Assembly (NCBI GenBank): GCA_022616415.1
Contig: JAKEEU010000105.1
Coordinates: forward strand, 29,677 to 93,676
DNA from: Candidatus Zhuqueibacterota bacterium
GTDB taxonomy: Bacteria; Zhuqueibacterota; Zhuqueibacteria; Zhuqueibacterales; Zhuqueibacteraceae
DNA length: 64,000 bases
Direction of reading: 5' to 3'
In this document: in pieces, positions 37,943 to 46,449 of the stretch
Layout: each line of letters starts with the position of its first letter
Position numbering within the stretch: position 1 is the first letter of the stretch
Notes under the pieces: model-generated
What the model was told of the DNA's origin: nothing
What the model saw: only the letters and a program-made list of their open reading frames with translations
Databases searched by the model: none
Position numbers and translations under genes: made by a program

Positions 37943-39037
37943 TCAAAAATTTCGTTCCACTAAATAATAAGCCCACTGTTTAAGGAGCACTTTATACTTT
38001 GAATCTCGTATATCAGCTAAGAATGGATTTGCCTTCTCTATGTATCCTGTTGCCAGCTCATAAGTACGTTGCACTCCACCGAGATCGACGAGTAGCTTGG
38101 TTACCATTCTTATTTCATCTTCACTTGCATCACGTTTTCCAAGAATGCCTCGGATAACCTCGCTTTCTTTTTGATTTGCGTTCAACAGCGCAGTTCTGAC
38201 AATAGTTGTTTTTTTACCTTCTCGAATATCAGATCCAACTGGTTTTCCTAGCTTATTTTCCTTACCCAAAATGCCAAGAATATCATCTCGAAGCTGAAAT
38301 GCTATACCACAGTTTGAGCAAAAGCTTTTAATAGCGATAATCTCTGCGTCGTCAGTTTCGGCAGAATTTTTGCCTATTAATGCGCCTGCCATACCAGCAA
38401 ACTCATACAAAACACCTGTTTTCATCCAAAGCATATTAATGATTTGATCTTCGGAAATATCTAGAATGCCATTCTCTTTCATGCCAAATTCAACATCGAT
38501 CATTTCGCCATGTACCAGTGTTGTAAGAACGTAAGTTTGAAGCGTATTAATAAGCTTAAATATGACATTAGGGTGTACCTTTTCTACTAGTGGTTTCTCG
38601 GTAAACAGAGAGATTGACCATCCATGTTGAATATCTCCGGTAAGAACAGCAACATCCTCTCCATATTTTTGGGCTTGAGCCTCGGTAAGTTTCAAGTTCT
38701 CAAGAGCCACTCTTTTGGCTGCTACATGTACAGTTGATTGACCTCTTCGAAGACCATCATTATCAATAAGGTCATCATGGACTAACGTCCAAGTATGAAA
38801 TAATTCTATGGCAGCAGCCGCAGGAATCGCAATCTCTTCATTGCCTCCAACCGCTCCACATGCCATTAAGAGCACCGCTGGGCGTAGCCTTTTGCCTCCT
38901 CTTTTGATGTAACTCGTCACACTTTCCTCAATTATATCAGGTCGAAAATTCTGCCGGTTTCGATAATTCTGGATGATGTAATGTAATATTTTTTTTTCCG
39001 AGACATCCAGAAAGCCGAGAAAGTCATTGTAAATCAT
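37943..39037 (-). CDS. Polyprenyl (isoprenyl) diphosphate synthase, AT-rich
   Basis: 364 residues, complete. The first Asp-rich motif is in TLVHDDLIDNDGLRRG, the second in FQLRDDILGILGKE, and RPAVLLMACG lies upstream. It elongates isoprenoid diphosphates with IPP. Base composition is clearly AT-richer than the flanking genes and the codons differ, so it was probably acquired by transfer. It may substitute for the truncated resident synthase at 36312-36791. Confidence 0.9.
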   Translation of the reverse strand: MIYNDFLGFLDVSEKKILHYIIQNYRNRQNFRPDIIEESVTSYIKRGGKRLRPAVLLMACGAVGGNEEIAIPAAAAIELFHTWTLVHDDLIDNDGLRRGQSTVHVAAKRVALENLKLTEAQAQKYGEDVAVLTGDIQHGWSISLFTEKPLVEKVHPNVIFKLINTLQTYVLTTLVHGEMIDVEFGMKENGILDISEDQIINMLWMKTGVLYEFAGMAGALIGKNSAETDDAEIIAIKSFCSNCGIAFQLRDDILGILGKENKLGKPVGSDIREGKKTTIVRTALLNANQKESEVIRGILGKRDASEDEIRMVTKLLVDLGGVQRTYELATGYIEKANPFLADIRDSKYKVLLKQWAYYLVERNF

Positions 39038-39343
39038 CTAATCATTCTCCTTCAATCTATGAGCGAAGATGAAAACTTGGGTGTTTTGGCCCTTTTGAAA
39101 AAAAGACGAAATGAACTTCTAATATAATTTTGAATTTAAAAAATACGCAAAAGTAGGCTGAGAAGCAAGAAAAAGTTTCTTCCGGTTTGTTTGTGATGGT
39201 CGATCGTGTTATTGGCGATATACAATTGTTACAATTTTTACTTGCGCTTTTGTTTGGCAATTTGCATATTCCAAATGCTGGAAAAAGCCAAGCCGCGAGC
39301 CAAGCGGTAATCGAGAATGTAAACTTGCTTTTTGAGGGGAGCT
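39038..39343. other. AT-rich intergenic region
   Basis: About 300 bp between divergent genes, presumably with promoters for both. The AT-rich composition continues from the island to about 39240. No specific element was recognised. Confidence 0.4.
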
Positions 39344-41050
39344 ATGCACCGACTTTTCATCCTGCTGTTCTTGTGCTCGTGCGAGGTCGCCTCGGCGCAG
39401 GTGATTCTTTCCGAGGTCATGTACAACCCGCGCGTCAATGACAACGCCTACGAGTTTATCGAGATTTTCAACGCCAGCGCCGCGGATACGATATCGTTGT
39501 TCGGCTGGCAAATCGGCGACCAAGCCGAAGTCGATTCGCTGATCTCGCCGGACGCGCTTTACCGGTTGGCGCCGCAGCAATTTGCCGTCGCGCTCGACCC
39601 CGGTTATTTCCTCACTACGGGGATTTATGATTCGCTTATTCCTTCCAACGCCTTGATTCTCACCATCAATGACAATACCTTTGGCAGCGGCGGCCTTTCC
39701 AATAGCACGGCAGAGACGGTGGTTTTGGTTGACGCAGCCGGCAATACCGTCGCGCGCTACACTTATTCTCTCAGCAATGCCGACGGCATCTCCGATGAGA
39801 AAATCCTTTTGAACAACGACGATTCGCCGGGCAATTGGGCGAATAGTTTGCGTGCGGATGGCACGCCGGGAGCGCTGAACAGCGTCAGCCGGCGCGAAAT
39901 CGATCTGGCCGCCATTCGTCTTTGGTTCGATCCACCCAAACCGCGCGCCGGCGACGACGTTCAGATCAACGCGGTTGTGCTCAATCGTGGCCGCCGTACG
40001 GTTGATCGTTTCGTCGTCACGTTTGCCAACGATCGCAACCAGGACGGCGTCGCACAAGGCGGTGAAGAAATCGGCAACGTGACGGTCGAACAGACGGTTC
40101 CGAGTGAGGACTCGGTTGTGATTCGCCGGCTTTGGATCCAACCGCCGGCGGGAAGACATCACATTCTCGCCATCCTCTCAGCGCCGCTTGATACGGTAAC
40201 GAGCAATGACCGCATATCGGCGCGGTTGTCGGTGGGATATGGCTCGCGCAGCGTCGTCATCAACGAAATTTATTATGCGCCCAATACCGGCGAAGCGGAG
40301 TGGGTCGAATTTTATAACCGCAGCAGCCAACCGGTCGATCTTTCCGAATGGCGTTGGCGTGACGCCAGCGCGGAATTTCCCATCATGTTTCCGGATTCGG
40401 CCTTGATCATTGCGCCCGGCGAATTTGCCCTGCTCGCCGCCGTCCGCGATATCGCGCGCGCAGATTCTCGTGCCAGACTCATCGTTCCCAAAACGTGGCT
40501 GACGCTGAACAATGATCGCGATCGGCTCGTGCTGGCAGATTTTCACGGCCGCGTGCAGGATAGCTTATCTTATTTGCAAAATTGGGGCGGCCAAACCGGC
40601 GTTTCGCTCGAGCGCATCAATCCGCATCTTGCCGGCGCGGACAGCAGCAATTGGAGCGGTTGCGTCGATCCCAATGGCAGCACGCCGGGTTGGCCCAACA
40701 GCATCTTCACGGAATTTGTGCCGAGCCAGGCGACGGTGACGGTTTCGCCGCAGCCTTTCTCTCCGGATAGCGATGGCCACGATGATGCGGCCATCATTCA
40801 AATTCAAGTGCCCGCCACGACTGCCACCGCGCATCTGAAAATTTATGACGTGCGCGGCCGCCTCGTTCACCAGCTTTTGAACAATTCGCCGATCGGCGCC
40901 ACGCACCAAGTCGTTTGGAACGGGCGCGACGCGGCCAACCAGCCCGTGCCAATGGGATTGTACATCGTTTACTTGCAGGCGATTCATGCGACCGGAGGCA
41001 TTTTAGTCGAAGCGCGAACGACGTTGGTCTTGGCGAGGAAGTTGAACTGA
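39344..41050 (+). CDS. Secreted lamin-tail protein with FlgD/T9SS-like C-terminus
   Basis: About 568 residues from MHRLFILLF (GAGGGGA upstream); the signal peptide ends near ASAQ. It has two lamin-tail (LTD) domains: VILSEVMYNPRVNDNAYEFI near the start and VVINEIYYAPNTGEAEWVEF about residue 300. A CARDB-like beta domain lies between them. The C-terminus (VSPQPFSPDSDGHDDAAI, LKIYDVRGRLVHQLL, MGLYIVYLQAI) is the FlgD-like/T9SS sorting domain. It is probably exported to the cell surface. Confidence 0.88.
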   Translation: MHRLFILLFLCSCEVASAQVILSEVMYNPRVNDNAYEFIEIFNASAADTISLFGWQIGDQAEVDSLISPDALYRLAPQQFAVALDPGYFLTTGIYDSLIPSNALILTINDNTFGSGGLSNSTAETVVLVDAAGNTVARYTYSLSNADGISDEKILLNNDDSPGNWANSLRADGTPGALNSVSRREIDLAAIRLWFDPPKPRAGDDVQINAVVLNRGRRTVDRFVVTFANDRNQDGVAQGGEEIGNVTVEQTVPSEDSVVIRRLWIQPPAGRHHILAILSAPLDTVTSNDRISARLSVGYGSRSVVINEIYYAPNTGEAEWVEFYNRSSQPVDLSEWRWRDASAEFPIMFPDSALIIAPGEFALLAAVRDIARADSRARLIVPKTWLTLNNDRDRLVLADFHGRVQDSLSYLQNWGGQTGVSLERINPHLAGADSSNWSGCVDPNGSTPGWPNSIFTEFVPSQATVTVSPQPFSPDSDGHDDAAIIQIQVPATTATAHLKIYDVRGRLVHQLLNNSPIGATHQVVWNGRDAANQPVPMGLYIVYLQAIHATGGILVEARTTLVLARKLN

Positions 41051-41228
41051 GGGGATAATATATTATTGAACGCGCATAGAAAGCCCGCCGCAGTATCCGG
41101 ATTTGGATGGAGAAGATGACGAAGGTGATTGATCAAAAAAATTTTAAAGCAAACAAAACTGACCGGCCAATTGCAGTGACCGGTCGGTGGCCTTCCAGAC
41201 GGTGTCTTTTTTAAATTGAAGGAGTTCC

Positions 41229-44200
41229 GTGGTAATGACTTCGCTTGAAACTTTAAAACAAAAATTCTCCGATGCCTGGCTCAAGCTGTGTGTAAATTTG
41301 CATGAGCGTTTTCCGGAGAAAGGCACGACTTATCTCTATGGTCTGCTCGGTGCGACCGCGCTCGCGCCGGTTATGAGCGAACCAAGCTATGCGGTGGCCG
41401 TGGCTAAACTCACCGAGGTGATTGGCGCTTTGGGCATTGAAACCATGGGTAGTCTGCTGGATGAGTTTCGCAACAAAAAGGACGATGCCGAACGCGCGCG
41501 TTTGTTGGAACAAGCTGCGCAAAACTCCGAGCAAATACGAAACGTTCTTGATGATCTGCTCGAAAAAGTGGAGGCCATACCGCGTGCATTGCAGATTTAT
41601 TCTCAACAACATCAAGTTGAAAATGAACGCCAGTGGTTTACCAACACGCTGCAAAAGGCATTGCTGCACGCCGGTAGTCGTTTGCAAATCGAAGTGCAAG
41701 TAAAAACCGGCGCTGACAGCCCGTTGGCGATTGGTGCAAAAGCAGAGGCGCTGAGCAAGAGTGTCAAATTGGAAAATGTCCAAGCCAATCACATTTCTAT
41801 CCAGCTTGACGCCAGCGGCTCGGGACTTGAAAAGACATTTTCGGCTGACCCCCAGCGCCGCTACCTAGAAAAGCTCCAAACCTATTGCAATCTTCTTCCG
41901 CTCGCGGCCATTGCCAAAGAAAGCGATCCTCATGCTAGTTTGCGTCTCACCCTTGATAAAGTTTACATCGGCTTGAACACGACACTGTGGGTTGATCAAC
42001 AGGGCAAATTTGTGCAACGTGAAGCGCTGCAAAGCTGGGAAGAGCAGAAAAAGACGCGCCCGTTCACAACATTGGAAGCGGCCGCGGCCGAGCCGATGTT
42101 GGTCATTCTCGGTGATCCCGGTTCCGGCAAAAGCTCCTTCATCAATCATTTATTGTGGCAGCTTGCCGAACGGCAGCTCCGCCCGAATTCACCCATGCTG
42201 AACGATTGGCCTCATCATGATCGCTTTCCGGTGCGCATTCTATTGCGCGAGTTGCTGGCCACGTTGCAACAAGAAAACGCCCAGCGTTATCTTGCTAAAG
42301 GTCAGGAAGAGCGTCAGCGACAGTTCTGTCAAATCGTGCAGCAGCATCTGCACAACATGCTCAGTAAGGATGGCCTCGCCGATTTTGCGCCGGCGTTGCA
42401 GAACCTGATTGCCAGCGGCCGTTGCTTGATCGTCTTCGACGGTTTGGATGAAGCGCCGCCGGATCAGCGCAAGCTGCTGCGCCATGCTGTGGAATGTTTT
42501 TGCGCCAACTCACCGCACATTCGTTTTCTCGTCACTTGCCGTATTCTCTCTTATGAAAAAGAGACGATGCTGCCGAGCTTCAACAGCGTGACCCTCACGC
42601 CGTTTGATGACAACCAGATTAAAGATTTCATCACGCGCTGGTATCAGGCTTTGCAGCAGTTGGGCAAACCGGTCGATTGGGCGGCCTCCAAAACCGCGGA
42701 TTTGCAGCAAGCGGTGAAACGCTTGCCACAAAGCATGGTGCGCAATCCGCTTTTGCTCACCACCCTTGCGAGCGTGCATGCCAACAACGTCGAGCTGCCG
42801 CGCCAGCGCGTCAAGCTTTATCAACAAACCGGCAACCTTTTACTGCGGCGCTGGCAGGAAGCGAAAGCAGACAAAGTTTCTCTATTTGAGGAGATCGGCC
42901 TCACCGAAGAAACCAAAATGCTGCACGCGTTGTGGGAGCTGGGTTACTTCGGCCAAAGAGCCGGCAAGGCGCAGCAAGCGGCAGCCGATATTCCACGCCT
43001 TGAAGCGCTCGCTATTTTGGAGCGCAATTTTGTCGGCGTACGCGAGCCTGGGGTTGCTGCCAATCGGTTTTTGGATTACGTCGATCAAACCGCCGGCTTG
43101 CTCAATGGCCGCGGCGGCGGCGCCGAGCGCGTGTATGCTTTTCCGCACCGCACTTTTCAAGAATATTTTGCCGGTTGTTATCTCGCCAAGCGCACCCGCG
43201 ATTTCAAGCGCGAATTGAAAAAACTGCTCGCCGAAGGCGATTATTGGCGCTTGGCGGCGCAGCTCGGTATTGAAGAACTGCTGTTCAACGACGGCAATGA
43301 AGGGCCGGCGTTGGATGCGGCCTATTTTCTCTGTCCAAGCGATTTCGAGCCACAGGGCGAAAGCGACTGGCGCGGCTCATCGTGGGCCGGCCATTTTGCC
43401 ACAGCGATTGGCCTCGGCGCCATTGAGAAAGATCTGGAAGGCGGCGGTCCGGCCTTTGTGCAACGCCTGCGGACGCGTTTGGTAAAGATTCTCGAGCAAA
43501 GACTCTTGCCCGCGCGCGAACGCGCCGACGCCGGTTTCGTGCTCGGCCAGCTCGGCGACCCGCGCGAAGGCGTGTCCACGTTGCCAGTTTGGGTGGAATT
43601 GCCCGGCGGCCGTTTTATGATGGGAAGCAACGAAGGCGGCGATAATGAAAAGCCGCTGCACGAAGTCGAATTGTCGCCGTTCAAAATCAGCAAGTATCCC
43701 ATCACCAACGCGCAGTTTGAAATGTTTATGAACGACCGCGGCTATGACAATAAAGATTGGTGGAGCGAAGCAGGCTGGAAATATCGTCAAGAAAGAAATT
43801 GGGAAGCGCCGCGCCTGTGGCGTGATGAAAGTTTCAATCTGCCGAATCAACCGGTGGTCGGGGTGTCGTGGTTTGAAGCCGAGGCATTTTGCAATTGGTT
43901 AAGCGCTGAGAGCTTAGGGCAGAGGGCGGAGGGCAAAAAGCTCATTGTGCGTTTGCCGACTGAGGCGGAGTGGGAGTTTGCGGCGCGGGGAAAAGATGGG
44001 CGAAAATTTCCGTGGGGCAGCGACGAACCGACGCCGGAGCATGCGAATTATGAAAGGATGATTGGCCGCCCGACCGCGGTGGGCACGTATCGCTTGGGTG
44101 CTACATCGGAGGGCATTTTTGATCTCGCCGGTAATATGTGGGAATGGTGCTTGGATTGGTATGGCGGAAATTATTATGCAGAGTGCAAGAAAAAGAAAGC

Positions 44201-44366
44201 CGTTAAAGATCCGCACGGGCCGCAAAAGGGTGATTATCGTGTTCTTCGTGGTGGCGCTTATTACTCGAATGCTGACGGCCTTCGCGGGTCGGGGCGCGTC
44301 CTCAACTATCCCGTCCTCAGGAGCCACGACTATGGCTTCCGTGTGTGCGTGGCCGGCGAGTCATAA
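41229..44366 (+). CDS. DGR target: NACHT NTPase with FGE/C-type-lectin variable domain
   Basis: 1045 residues from GTG at 41229 (ATG at 41235 is also possible; AAGGAG upstream). After a helical N-terminal region of unknown type, a NACHT STAND NTPase has Walker A LGDPGSGKSSF (about 294) and Walker B LIVFDGLDEAPP (about 400), with winged-helix and helical parts to about 760. From about 784 an FGE-sulfatase/C-type-lectin fold begins: VELPGGRFMMGSN, RLPTEAEWEFAARG, LAGNMWEWCLDWY, VLRGGAYY. Residues 1016-1045 are coded by the variable region. It is probably an ATP-dependent receptor whose lectin-like surface is diversified. Confidence 0.93.
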   Translation: MVMTSLETLKQKFSDAWLKLCVNLHERFPEKGTTYLYGLLGATALAPVMSEPSYAVAVAKLTEVIGALGIETMGSLLDEFRNKKDDAERARLLEQAAQNSEQIRNVLDDLLEKVEAIPRALQIYSQQHQVENERQWFTNTLQKALLHAGSRLQIEVQVKTGADSPLAIGAKAEALSKSVKLENVQANHISIQLDASGSGLEKTFSADPQRRYLEKLQTYCNLLPLAAIAKESDPHASLRLTLDKVYIGLNTTLWVDQQGKFVQREALQSWEEQKKTRPFTTLEAAAAEPMLVILGDPGSGKSSFINHLLWQLAERQLRPNSPMLNDWPHHDRFPVRILLRELLATLQQENAQRYLAKGQEERQRQFCQIVQQHLHNMLSKDGLADFAPALQNLIASGRCLIVFDGLDEAPPDQRKLLRHAVECFCANSPHIRFLVTCRILSYEKETMLPSFNSVTLTPFDDNQIKDFITRWYQALQQLGKPVDWAASKTADLQQAVKRLPQSMVRNPLLLTTLASVHANNVELPRQRVKLYQQTGNLLLRRWQEAKADKVSLFEEIGLTEETKMLHALWELGYFGQRAGKAQQAAADIPRLEALAILERNFVGVREPGVAANRFLDYVDQTAGLLNGRGGGAERVYAFPHRTFQEYFAGCYLAKRTRDFKRELKKLLAEGDYWRLAAQLGIEELLFNDGNEGPALDAAYFLCPSDFEPQGESDWRGSSWAGHFATAIGLGAIEKDLEGGGPAFVQRLRTRLVKILEQRLLPARERADAGFVLGQLGDPREGVSTLPVWVELPGGRFMMGSNEGGDNEKPLHEVELSPFKISKYPITNAQFEMFMNDRGYDNKDWWSEAGWKYRQERNWEAPRLWRDESFNLPNQPVVGVSWFEAEAFCNWLSAESLGQRAEGKKLIVRLPTEAEWEFAARGKDGRKFPWGSDEPTPEHANYERMIGRPTAVGTYRLGATSEGIFDLAGNMWEWCLDWYGGNYYAECKKKKAVKDPHGPQKGDYRVLRGGAYYSNADGLRGSGRVLNYPVLRSHDYGFRVCVAGES
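44274..44364 (+). repeat. DGR variable region (VR)
   Basis: The last 91 bp of the target gene, including the first base of the stop codon. Every one of the 66 positions that are not A in the template is identical. Of the 25 template adenines, 14 differ in VR (A to G, T or C). Eleven codons change amino acid, for example Asn to Val, Leu, Tyr, Asp or Ser. The constant 3' part (GGCTTCCGTGTGTGCGTGG) probably includes the initiation of mutagenic homing site. Confidence 0.95.
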
Positions 44367-44409
44367 AGCTTTTGAAACCCTGAATACCTGACCATCTGAA
44401 ACCCTGAAA

Positions 44410-44426
44410 ACCCCGCTGCGCGGGGT
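44410..44426 (+). repeat. GC hairpin 46 bp after VR
   Basis: ACCCCGC (44410-44416), loop TGC, GCGGGGT (44420-44426), followed by a T-run. A GC-rich hairpin or cruciform just downstream of VR is required for homing in the Bordetella phage DGR. It could equally be a terminator or attenuator between the target and avd genes. Confidence 0.55.
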
Positions 44427-44459
44427 CGAAAATTTTTTAAAAATTTAAGGAGGTCGATC

Positions 44460-44813
44460 ATGGCCGAAGAATTAAAATTGTCACAAAAGAGCTATGACTT
44501 TTGCCAATGGTTGTTCGACCACACGGAGAAATTTCCCAAAAGCCGGCGGTTTTCCATGGCGGTGCGGCTTGAAAATCTCTTTTTGGATTTTCTGGAGCTG
44601 GTGTCGCTGGCCGGCTATCGCAAAAATAAATTGCCGCTCTTGCAAAAAGCCGACGAGCAGTTGTTCCGGCTGCGGCTGCTGGTGCGCTTGAGTCACGACA
44701 TGAAGCTCATCAACACCGGCTCGTACGAATTTGCCGCCAACGGCTTGGATGAGATCGGCCGCATGTTGGGTGGGCTGATGAAAAAGCAGCCGTCGGGTAG
44801 TGGAATGGCCTGA
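44460..44813 (+). CDS. avd: DGR accessory protein, bAvd family (four-helix bundle)
   Basis: 117 residues. The start is supported by AAGGAGGT five bases upstream. It is an all-helical protein with the bAvd pattern: FCQWLFDHTEKFPKSRRFSM, then LELVSLAGYRKNKLPLLQKA and LRLLVRLSHDMKLI. In known DGRs Avd forms a positively charged pentameric barrel that binds the reverse transcriptase and template RNA. It lies between the target and the template repeat, in standard DGR order. Confidence 0.9.
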   Translation: MAEELKLSQKSYDFCQWLFDHTEKFPKSRRFSMAVRLENLFLDFLELVSLAGYRKNKLPLLQKADEQLFRLRLLVRLSHDMKLINTGSYEFAANGLDEIGRMLGGLMKKQPSGSGMA

Positions 44814-44814
44814 A

Positions 44815-44885
44815 TGTCATTCTGGAAGAATCCTTTTCAATACCAGCACTGTGCTTGAAATTAAAAAGATCCTTCCAGGATGACA
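44815..44885. repeat. Palindromic element upstream of the DGR template (copy 1)
   Basis: 71 bp bounded by TGTCATTCTGGAAGAATCC and its near inverse complement, with an inner AGCACTGTGCT palindrome. A related 71-bp element is at 45276-45346. The two bracket the template repeat in the same orientation. They look like small REP/MITE-type elements. Confidence 0.7.
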
Positions 44886-44932
44886 TCCTTTTTTCCGTTT
44901 TTTCTTTTTTGCTTCAAACGGGGTGGAGCCGA

Positions 44933-45023
44933 AACGACCTTCGCGGGTCGGGGCGCAACAACAACAATCCCGACAACAGGAACCACAACAATGGCTTCCG
45001 TGTGTGCGTGGCCGGCGAATCAT
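44933..45023 (+). repeat. DGR template repeat (TR)
   Basis: 91 bp colinear with VR (44274-44364) without gaps. It is rich in AAC/AAT codons (NNNNP and NHNN in the target's frame) at exactly the sites that vary in VR. It is not expressed as a protein; it is transcribed to the RNA that the reverse transcriptase copies with errors at adenines. It lies between avd and the RT gene. Confidence 0.95.
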
Positions 45024-45275
45024 GTTCGAATCACTGCCGGCGAGTTTGGCCGGCCAATGCTCCGCGTTCACGGACTCGGAGATGGACGACTGAACATGAC
45101 AAGGCTCCCTCCGGCTGGGCCGCATGAAAAGCGAGCGTGCGGCACACAAACAAAGTCCGGCCGTATCGGCTTCTCCACCGTTACGGGCGGTGCGGGCATG
45201 GCGGCGTGAGTAGTCTTTCAGGATCGAAAGCGCCGCTGTGTCCAAAATCGAAGACAAAATCTCAATGGGGTAGGC
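45024..45275 (+). ncRNA. TR-RT spacer, likely part of the DGR template RNA
   Basis: About 250 bp with no convincing gene. In studied DGRs the RNA just downstream of TR folds and primes or guides cDNA synthesis together with RT and Avd. Its GC-rich inverted pieces (for example TTTGGCCGGCCAA around 45043) suggest structure. This is inference from position and family. Confidence 0.5.
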
Positions 45276-45346
45276 TGTCATTCCGGATGAATCTTTTTAA
45301 TGCCGAGCACTGTGCTTGCTTGCAAAAGGATTCCTCCGGAATGACA
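45276..45346. repeat. Palindromic element upstream of the DGR RT gene (copy 2)
   Basis: 71 bp bounded by TGTCATTCCGGATGAATC and GATTCCTCCGGAATGACA, with AGCACTGTGCT inside. It is related to 44815-44885. Its right end supplies an ATG at 45341 that is in frame with the RT gene, but the conserved RT start is further down. Confidence 0.7.
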
Positions 45347-45361
45347 AATTTTCTTTATTTT

Positions 45362-46435
45362 ATGGAAACCCACAAAAATCTCTACGCCCAAATCTGTTCC
45401 TTCGAGAACCTGCTGCTGGCCGCCCACCAAGCCGCGGCCGGCAAGCGTTTTCGCCCGGACGTATTGGCTTTTTTCAATGACCTCGAAGGCAACGCGCTGC
45501 GGCTTTTGCGCGAGCTGCGAACCCAAACTTATCAACCCGGCGGCTATGAGAGCTTTTACATCTATGAGCCGAAGAAGCGTTTGATCAGCAAAGCGCCGTT
45601 TCGCGATCGCGTCGTGCACCATGCGCTCATCAACGTCATCGGTCCGCTCTTCGAGCGCCGGTTCATTTACGACAGCTACGCCAATCGCGTGGGCAAAGGC
45701 ACGCACGCCGCCATTCGCCGCCTGCAGCAATTCATGCGGCAGGCGAAATACGTTCTCAAAATCGACCTGCGCCAGTATTTTCCCAGCATCGACCACGGGA
45801 TTTTAAAGCGCGAGATCCGCCGCGTCATTGACGACGCCGAAACCCTTTGGCTCATCGACAAAATCATCGACGGCAGCAACCCGCAAATCGAAGCCAACTG
45901 GTATTTCTCCGGCGACGATCTGTTTACGCCCTTCGAGCGCCGGCGTGGCCTGCCGATTGGGAATTTGACCAGCCAGTTCTTCGCCAATATCTATCTCAAT
46001 CCCTTCGACCATTTTGTGAAAGAGCAACTGCGCTGCCGTTTTTATCTGCGTTACGTCGATGATGCGGCCTTGCTCGATGACTCGTTGCAGCGTCTCGCAA
46101 CGCTGGCGCCGCCAATGCAAAATTTTCTCAATGATTTCCGCCTCAAACTCTATCTGGAGAAATACCAGATTCGTCCGGTGCACAGCGGACAAAGATTTTT
46201 AGGGCAAATGGTGTTTCCGAGATATCGGCTTCTGGTGCCGGAAAACGTGCGGCGATTCGCCCGGCGCATGCGGCGGTTTCAGGAAAAGCATGCGCGCAGA
46301 AAAATGGCCCTGCCGGAGATTCGACAGTCGCTCATGAGCTGGCTGGGCCATGCGCGCCAAGCCAGCACGTGGTCGTTGCGCCGCGCGCTGATGCCGAGAC
46401 TTGCAAAATTCGGCTCGCCGTTGTACCTTATCTGA
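45362..46435 (+). CDS. DGR reverse transcriptase
   Basis: 357 residues from [17 protein letters not shown], where DGR-RT homology starts (an in-frame ATG at 45341 lies in the palindrome). RT motifs: [18 protein letters not shown] (motif 1-2 region), [15 protein letters not shown] (motif A aspartates), [18 protein letters not shown] (residue 196 on; the SQ signature of DGR RTs) and [10 protein letters not shown] (YxDD at about 231). No RNase H or maturase domain is present. Together with Avd it makes the A-mutagenised cDNA that replaces VR. Confidence 0.95.
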   Translation: METHKNLYAQICSFENLLLAAHQAAAGKRFRPDVLAFFNDLEGNALRLLRELRTQTYQPGGYESFYIYEPKKRLISKAPFRDRVVHHALINVIGPLFERRFIYDSYANRVGKGTHAAIRRLQQFMRQAKYVLKIDLRQYFPSIDHGILKREIRRVIDDAETLWLIDKIIDGSNPQIEANWYFSGDDLFTPFERRRGLPIGNLTSQFFANIYLNPFDHFVKEQLRCRFYLRYVDDAALLDDSLQRLATLAPPMQNFLNDFRLKLYLEKYQIRPVHSGQRFLGQMVFPRYRLLVPENVRRFARRMRRFQEKHARRKMALPEIRQSLMSWLGHARQASTWSLRRALMPRLAKFGSPLYLI

Positions 46436-46449
46436 GGCCAAAGGGAGCG

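Noticed and set aside
41051..41228. GACCGG pieces before the DGR target as an operator
   Set aside because: The inverted pieces are short and imperfect, so no operator can be supported.
44855..45127. Open frame through the DGR template as a protein gene
   Set aside because: It exists because TR keeps the target's reading frame. There is no ribosome site, and the flanks are palindrome and spacer.
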